From Sphingobacteriales bacterium (lineage in GTDB: Bacteria; Bacteroidota; Bacteroidia; Chitinophagales; CAIOSU01), in NCBI GenBank assembly GCA_027483645.1, contig JAIXUD010000022.1, positions 186,001-250,000 of the forward strand: 64,000 nt of DNA, in the 5' to 3' direction. The position numbers were made by a program, and so were the translations under genes. The stretch's first letter is position 1. The number at the start of each line of letters is the position of its first letter. Of this stretch, positions 60,488 through 64,000 are shown piece by piece. The notes beneath the pieces are model-generated. The model was not told the origin of the DNA, did no database searches, and saw only the letters and a program-made list of their open reading frames with translations.

Positions 60488-62527
60488 ATGAAAAACCGCT
60501 TCCAGAAAGTAAAACGTTGGCTTTCCGAATTAGCGGTGGTGGTTTTTTTATTACTGGCATATCGTCATATGAGCATAGAATATGACATATATCAAGCGCC
60601 CAACACTTACAAAAGTTCGTTCCATAAGTTTATAGGTATTGCAGAACAATACAAGCGCACCGTGCCCGATACGCTGTTGCTGAACCTGGAAAGAACGCAA
60701 GAGCATCTAGGCAAATATTACATGTGGTGGGGCACGCCTGTTAAAAATATGGAGGTGGATAGTGTGCTGCAGCATTTCCGCAATGGCGAGTTTCAACCTT
60801 GGAGAAGAAACCCATTTGCACAGCCAGCAAACAACCTTAACTATTGGTTCTACCTAAATATTAAGAACCCCTTCCCTAAAGATGTTGATTTATTTTTTGG
60901 CTTGGGCCATGGTGGATATACGGTTACCCTGTATAAATTAAACAACAACGGCACATACCAAAAAATTGATAGTACTAGTGTACATGCCCCTATCTCAAAA
61001 AGACCATATCCTACATCCAACTTACGGATACCAATTACTGTACCTGCCAATGAACTGCACACATACCTGTTTAAAATACAGAAAACATCGGTGCGAAGTT
61101 TGTTGGTAACATTTGCCCTTGCAAGATTCGATGACCCATCGCTCTATCCACAAAGCTTCGTAAACTTAGAGTCGGTGGTATTTGGCCTGTTTCCGTTTGC
61201 TATTGTACTGCAATTAATGCTCTTTTTAATATTCCGAGATCGGCTATACATCTACCAAGCGCTATACATTTTTAGCATGGGTATTATGGCTATCAACAAT
61301 TACAATATGCTCACCGTTTTACTGCCCGAAGGGCTTTACATACCGCTAAGCTACATGCCGCTATTATTGCCCGCAACTGCCTCGGCCATATTTATGTGTA
61401 TCATTTTTAGGCGCTTTACTAAGTTCAACGTACTATTGCCAAAGTTAGATAAGGGCTTAACCTTCATCATGTGGTTAAATTTGGCTTCCGTAGCCATCCA
61501 CTTAATATTGTATCTCCTGTACTTTCAGCTAAGTGAAGATATTTTTTGGGGAATTGCAGATATAGCCAGATGGGTGCCAATAGCATCGCTGGTAGTTTTT
61601 ATCCCGTTCATGATGATTTGTTCGGTGATAACTTACATCTATACCAAAGAAGTTACCCTAAAGCTATATACTGGCGCATTGTTTTTTGCGCTTTTATTAT
61701 GGGGTTTCCACCTCACTAACCTTTCAGGGGTCACCAATCGGTCCTTTTATCAACAGAACAACCTACAAAGCGCACTGGTAGTGGAGATATGTATTTTCAC
61801 CGCCCTTATGCTTATACGCTTTTACAATGAGCGCAGAGAGCGCATTACGCTGCTTGAAAACCAGTTGCTGATAAAAGAAACACATACCCTGGCGGTGATT
61901 GAAGCGCAGGAAAGCGAAAGAAAACGTATTGCCCAAGAACTGCACGATGGCTTGGGCGGCTACTTAGTAGCAATGAGGTTGATGGTAAATAAAAAGAAGA
62001 ACTCTCTTACTGAAGCCTCCTTGCCCGATGCATTGACCACCCTAACGGAAATGCAAAACAAGCTGGATACAGTGATAAAAGATGTGCGCGATATTTCGCA
62101 CAACCTGATGCCCAACGAGTTTGACTCGAAAGATTTTTCGGATATACTTAAAGAGCATATCAGCTATTTCAATGAAAACGGTGATGTGGAGATTCAGTAT
62201 TTCTTTGATGGGAAAGTAAACATGTTGGCCAAAGAAATACAGATAAACTTGTACCGTATAATTGCTGAACTGATTAAGAACATCGAAATGCACGCAAAAG
62301 CTACCCAAGCCACCATACAATTGATAGCACACGACCAAACCGTGGTGCTGCAGGTAGAAGATAATGGCATCGGTTTCGAACCACAATATAACATGAAGAG
62401 TGGCCTTGGGCTTAAAAACATACGGTCGAGAGTGGTATTTATGAGCGGCAATATGAACATCGATTCAAGCAAGATAGGCTCTACGCTTACTATTGAGATC
62501 CCAGTAGTATACCGCCCAAGCCATTAA
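60488..62527 (+). CDS. Sensor histidine kinase with 7TM-DISM sensor (NarL-type partner)
   Basis: A 679-residue membrane kinase. A first membrane helix (about 12-27) leads to an outer domain of 7TMR-DISMED2 type (about 60-235: NNLNYWFYLNIKNPF, VDLFFGLGHGGYTV), then seven membrane helices (about 240-440, starting VFGLFPFAIVLQLMLFLIF). A coiled linker with ERRERITLLENQ follows. The HisKA_3 domain has ERKRIAQELHDGLGGYLVAM with the phospho-accepting His486, and the HATPase has ELIKNIEMHAKA, VEDNGIGFEP and SGLGLKNIRSRV. HisKA_3 kinases pair with LuxR-type regulators, and one is encoded 203 bases downstream. The DISM sensor family usually binds small ligands, often sugars. Confidence 0.93.
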   Translation: MKNRFQKVKRWLSELAVVVFLLLAYRHMSIEYDIYQAPNTYKSSFHKFIGIAEQYKRTVPDTLLLNLERTQEHLGKYYMWWGTPVKNMEVDSVLQHFRNGEFQPWRRNPFAQPANNLNYWFYLNIKNPFPKDVDLFFGLGHGGYTVTLYKLNNNGTYQKIDSTSVHAPISKRPYPTSNLRIPITVPANELHTYLFKIQKTSVRSLLVTFALARFDDPSLYPQSFVNLESVVFGLFPFAIVLQLMLFLIFRDRLYIYQALYIFSMGIMAINNYNMLTVLLPEGLYIPLSYMPLLLPATASAIFMCIIFRRFTKFNVLLPKLDKGLTFIMWLNLASVAIHLILYLLYFQLSEDIFWGIADIARWVPIASLVVFIPFMMICSVITYIYTKEVTLKLYTGALFFALLLWGFHLTNLSGVTNRSFYQQNNLQSALVVEICIFTALMLIRFYNERRERITLLENQLLIKETHTLAVIEAQESERKRIAQELHDGLGGYLVAMRLMVNKKKNSLTEASLPDALTTLTEMQNKLDTVIKDVRDISHNLMPNEFDSKDFSDILKEHISYFNENGDVEIQYFFDGKVNMLAKEIQINLYRIIAELIKNIEMHAKATQATIQLIAHDQTVVLQVEDNGIGFEPQYNMKSGLGLKNIRSRVVFMSGNMNIDSSKIGSTLTIEIPVVYRPSH

Positions 62528-62610
62528 TTAGAAGATTGGTTAGATACAGATTCTGCATCGAGCCCACTCACCATTAATAGCTAAAATTTGGTATAAATAA
62601 TAACAAAATA

Positions 62611-62626
62611 TACCTAATATTAGGTA
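62611..62626. promoter_or_regulatory. Perfect palindromic operator before the response regulator
   Basis: TACCTAATATTAGGTA is a perfect 16-base palindrome 105 bases before the regulator start. Its TACCTAA half resembles the TACYYMT heptamers bound by NarL-family regulators. The same palindrome with one or two changes is at 52578 and 60434. Confidence 0.65.
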
Positions 62627-62730
62627 ATTTTATGAATCAGTTAAATGTCATTTTTACACTTTCGTGAGAAGTAATTAAGCCATTCTGCCTGAATGGGGAT
62701 AAGGTTAGCTATTCCAAGTACATCTGCTTT

Positions 62731-63351
62731 ATGAAAAATTACAAAATAATAATTGCTGATGACCATCCATTGCTGATTGACGGCATCCGTTCCATCATAA
62801 GTTCGGAAAAGGGTTTCGACCTTTGCGCCGTAGCGAGCAACGGTAAGCAACTACTACAGATTATTCCCCTACATAACCCCGACTTGATAATATTGGATAT
62901 TAACCTACCAGAGATTGATGGAATAGAAGCGGCAACCTTTATTAAGAATACGCATCCTGAAATCCTGATACTTTGCATCTCTACATACTATAGCAAAAGC
63001 CTGCTCGACAAGCTTAGGGCCATTCCTGTAGAGGGCTTTATACCCAAGCAAAGCGATAGCCGGGTAGTGCTGCAGACGATAAAACAAGTGATTGATGGAG
63101 GGCATATTTTTATAAAAAGCCCTAAAGACAACATCTACAAAAAAGAAGACCCGGTAGAAATAGCCCTCCTATCCACCCGCGAAAAGGAAATAGTAAGGCT
63201 TATTAAGAAAGGACTAAGTACCAAAGAAATTGCGGAAGGACTCTATCTAAGTGCCTATACGGTAGATACTCACCGCAAAAACATCTGCCAAAAATTGAAT
63301 ATAACCACTCCGGGGGCGCTACTTAGGTATATTAGCGAGAAGGATTTTTGA
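62731..63351 (+). CDS. Response regulator, NarL/FixJ (LuxR-HTH) type
   Basis: A 206-residue two-domain regulator. The receiver domain has IIADDHPLLIDG (Asp10, Asp11), LIILDINLPEIDG with the phospho-acceptor Asp56, the conserved Thr/Ser as CISTYYS and Lys in FIPKQSD. The C-terminal LuxR HTH (about 147-203) has LSTREKEIVRLIKKGLSTKE and YTVDTHRKNICQKLNI. It is the cognate partner of the HisKA_3 kinase just upstream. The palindrome 105 bases before its start suggests self-control. Confidence 0.95.
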   Translation: MKNYKIIIADDHPLLIDGIRSIISSEKGFDLCAVASNGKQLLQIIPLHNPDLIILDINLPEIDGIEAATFIKNTHPEILILCISTYYSKSLLDKLRAIPVEGFIPKQSDSRVVLQTIKQVIDGGHIFIKSPKDNIYKKEDPVEIALLSTREKEIVRLIKKGLSTKEIAEGLYLSAYTVDTHRKNICQKLNITTPGALLRYISEKDF

Positions 63352-63853
63352 TTTATTAAAGTAGGTAGCATTATTACTGAATCGGTTCAAAAAGGATAAT
63401 CTCGTACCTATCTACAGGATAACACAACTAGAGTTGAGAGCTGTGCCTTGCTTTCTGCCTTAGCAGAAAAAAGCGCTGGGTAGTGAGGCTACAATAGCAT
63501 GTCTACTTCAATCACTGACGGCAGCCCTGCATAATTGGTCGCACTGCTGTCAAGGTAGTGGGCAGGCTGGGCTATGATGCGACAATATCAAAAAGCTCCA
63601 TCTCGATTTACATGAGACAGGGCTTATAAAACATCGTTTACCAATCAACCAATCAACCAATAACCCTCGCCCTAAGCGAAGCAAGCTAATCAACCAGTAA
63701 CCAAACGTGAAGCTTGAAGAAATTGATTCGAACTTATTAAAGATGGATGCGGAGTTGGTTAACTTAAAATGGCAGAACTCATAAATCCTACTCAAGCGCT
63801 ACTGACGAGATAGAAAAGAAATTCTTTAATCCTTGTATTGAAGTCTCAGTACT
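63352..63853. other. 502-base gene-poor region
   Basis: It contains CCAATCAACCAATCAACC-type repeats (about 63640-63704, same family as in the hairpin array spacers), the right copy of the 56-base repeat, and a short palindromic GGCAG/CTGCC region near 63520. No gene is supported on either strand. Confidence 0.55.
63707..63762 (+). repeat. 56-base direct repeat, right copy
   Basis: Same orientation as the copy at 52166-52221, 8 differences in 56 bases, mostly synonymous. The frame here reads from GTG at 63707 to TAA at 63782 (25 codons; a stop lies three codons upstream), so it is a fragment and not a gene. Confidence 0.65.
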
Positions 63854-64000
63854 CTATATCTGGCGCATATATCTTTCGTAGTTGTGCCTTTTTATGGGGA
63901 AAGTATTTACATACACCGCGCATTGATAATCATTCCAACCAACTTTACTATTCCATCGCATGTAACCCAAAGTAAAAATCTCTAAATCGTCGTTTTGCAA
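63854..64000 (-). CDS. C-terminal end of an unrecognised protein (cut by window end)
   Basis: On the minus strand a frame is open from the window end to a TAG at 63854-63856, giving 48 residues with protein-like composition (LGYMRWNSKVGWND, FPIKRHNYERYM). No start codon need be inside the window. The length is short, so this could be chance; no family is recognised. Confidence 0.4.
   Translation of the reverse strand: MQNDDLEIFTLGYMRWNSKVGWNDYQCAVYVNTFPIKRHNYERYMRQI

Noticed and set aside
63550-63795. 81-residue frame on the minus strand
   Set aside because: It runs across the TTGATTGGTT repeat tract and the 56-base repeat in antisense, so it is a chance frame.

Overview
The window is a stretch of chromosome from a member of the Bacteroidota, most likely a Sphingobacteriia/Chitinophagia-type or related environmental lineage. 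The evidence is three giant SprB-repeat proteins ending in the type IX secretion (T9SS) type B / gliding-motility C-terminal domain, a TonB receptor with a carboxypeptidase-regulatory prefix, a sphingosine-1-phosphate-lyase homologue, an RpoD-type sigma factor of about 286 residues without region 1.1, and promoter boxes of the Bacteroidota type (TTTG-N19-TANNTTTG). No rRNA, tRNA, prophage, transposase or cas gene was seen.

Layout. 1-12.8 kb: mostly housekeeping genes (GreA-like factor, ArgS, a flavin monooxygenase beside a FAD/NAD(P)-binding protein, RdgB, an ECF sigma factor, a CDF metal exporter, a BamA/TamA-like barrel, phosphatidylserine decarboxylase). 12.9-16.9 kb: pterin dehydratase, a fasciclin protein, a sigma-70 fragment holding only regions 1.2-2, a divergent full RpoD-like sigma, and then a gene-free 1.1 kb array of six hairpin elements whose stems differ in sequence but keep pairing through compensatory changes. 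16.9-19.3 kb: a DUF547 protein, a lipoprotein and two tandem 57-residue Cys-rich lipoproteins. 19.5-30.4 kb: three paralogous T9SS-exported SprB-repeat proteins (856, 1286 and 1378 residues), each followed by a strong terminator. 30.5-46 kb: TonB receptor, PhoD phosphatase, long-chain acyl-CoA synthetase, M19 dipeptidase, S1P-lyase homologue, methyltransferase, acylphosphatase, HflX, YchF and an NfeD-type membrane protease. 46-52 kb: a LysM protein, two tandem alkylglycerol-monooxygenase-like di-iron membrane enzymes, a lipoprotein, a lysoplasmalogenase-family protein and a DUF445 protein, which suggests ether-lipid turnover.

52-64 kb looks like a self-contained accessory segment. A 56-base direct repeat with a coding-like substitution pattern lies at both ends (52166 and 63707). 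Inside are a collagen-like/YadA-head surface protein, a collagen-like lipoprotein, a pseudogene related to a beta-helix lipoprotein further along, an outer-membrane barrel, a tight four-gene operon of unrecognised membrane proteins, the intact beta-helix lipoprotein, and a 7TM-DISM histidine kinase with its NarL/LuxR-type response regulator. A 16-base palindrome, TACCTAATATTAGGTA, precedes the response regulator. Variants precede the kinase (shared with the divergent beta-helix gene) and the collagen-like gene, so the two-component pair probably controls itself and these surface proteins.

The two most promising undescribed items are the covarying hairpin array behind the paired sigma genes and the palindrome-linked two-component surface-protein segment. 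Intergenic DNA also holds several families of short dispersed repeats (TTATTGGTT tracts, GGTACATTAGCACAT tracts, AGTATCAAGTA tracts, and a 155-base MITE-like inverted repeat).
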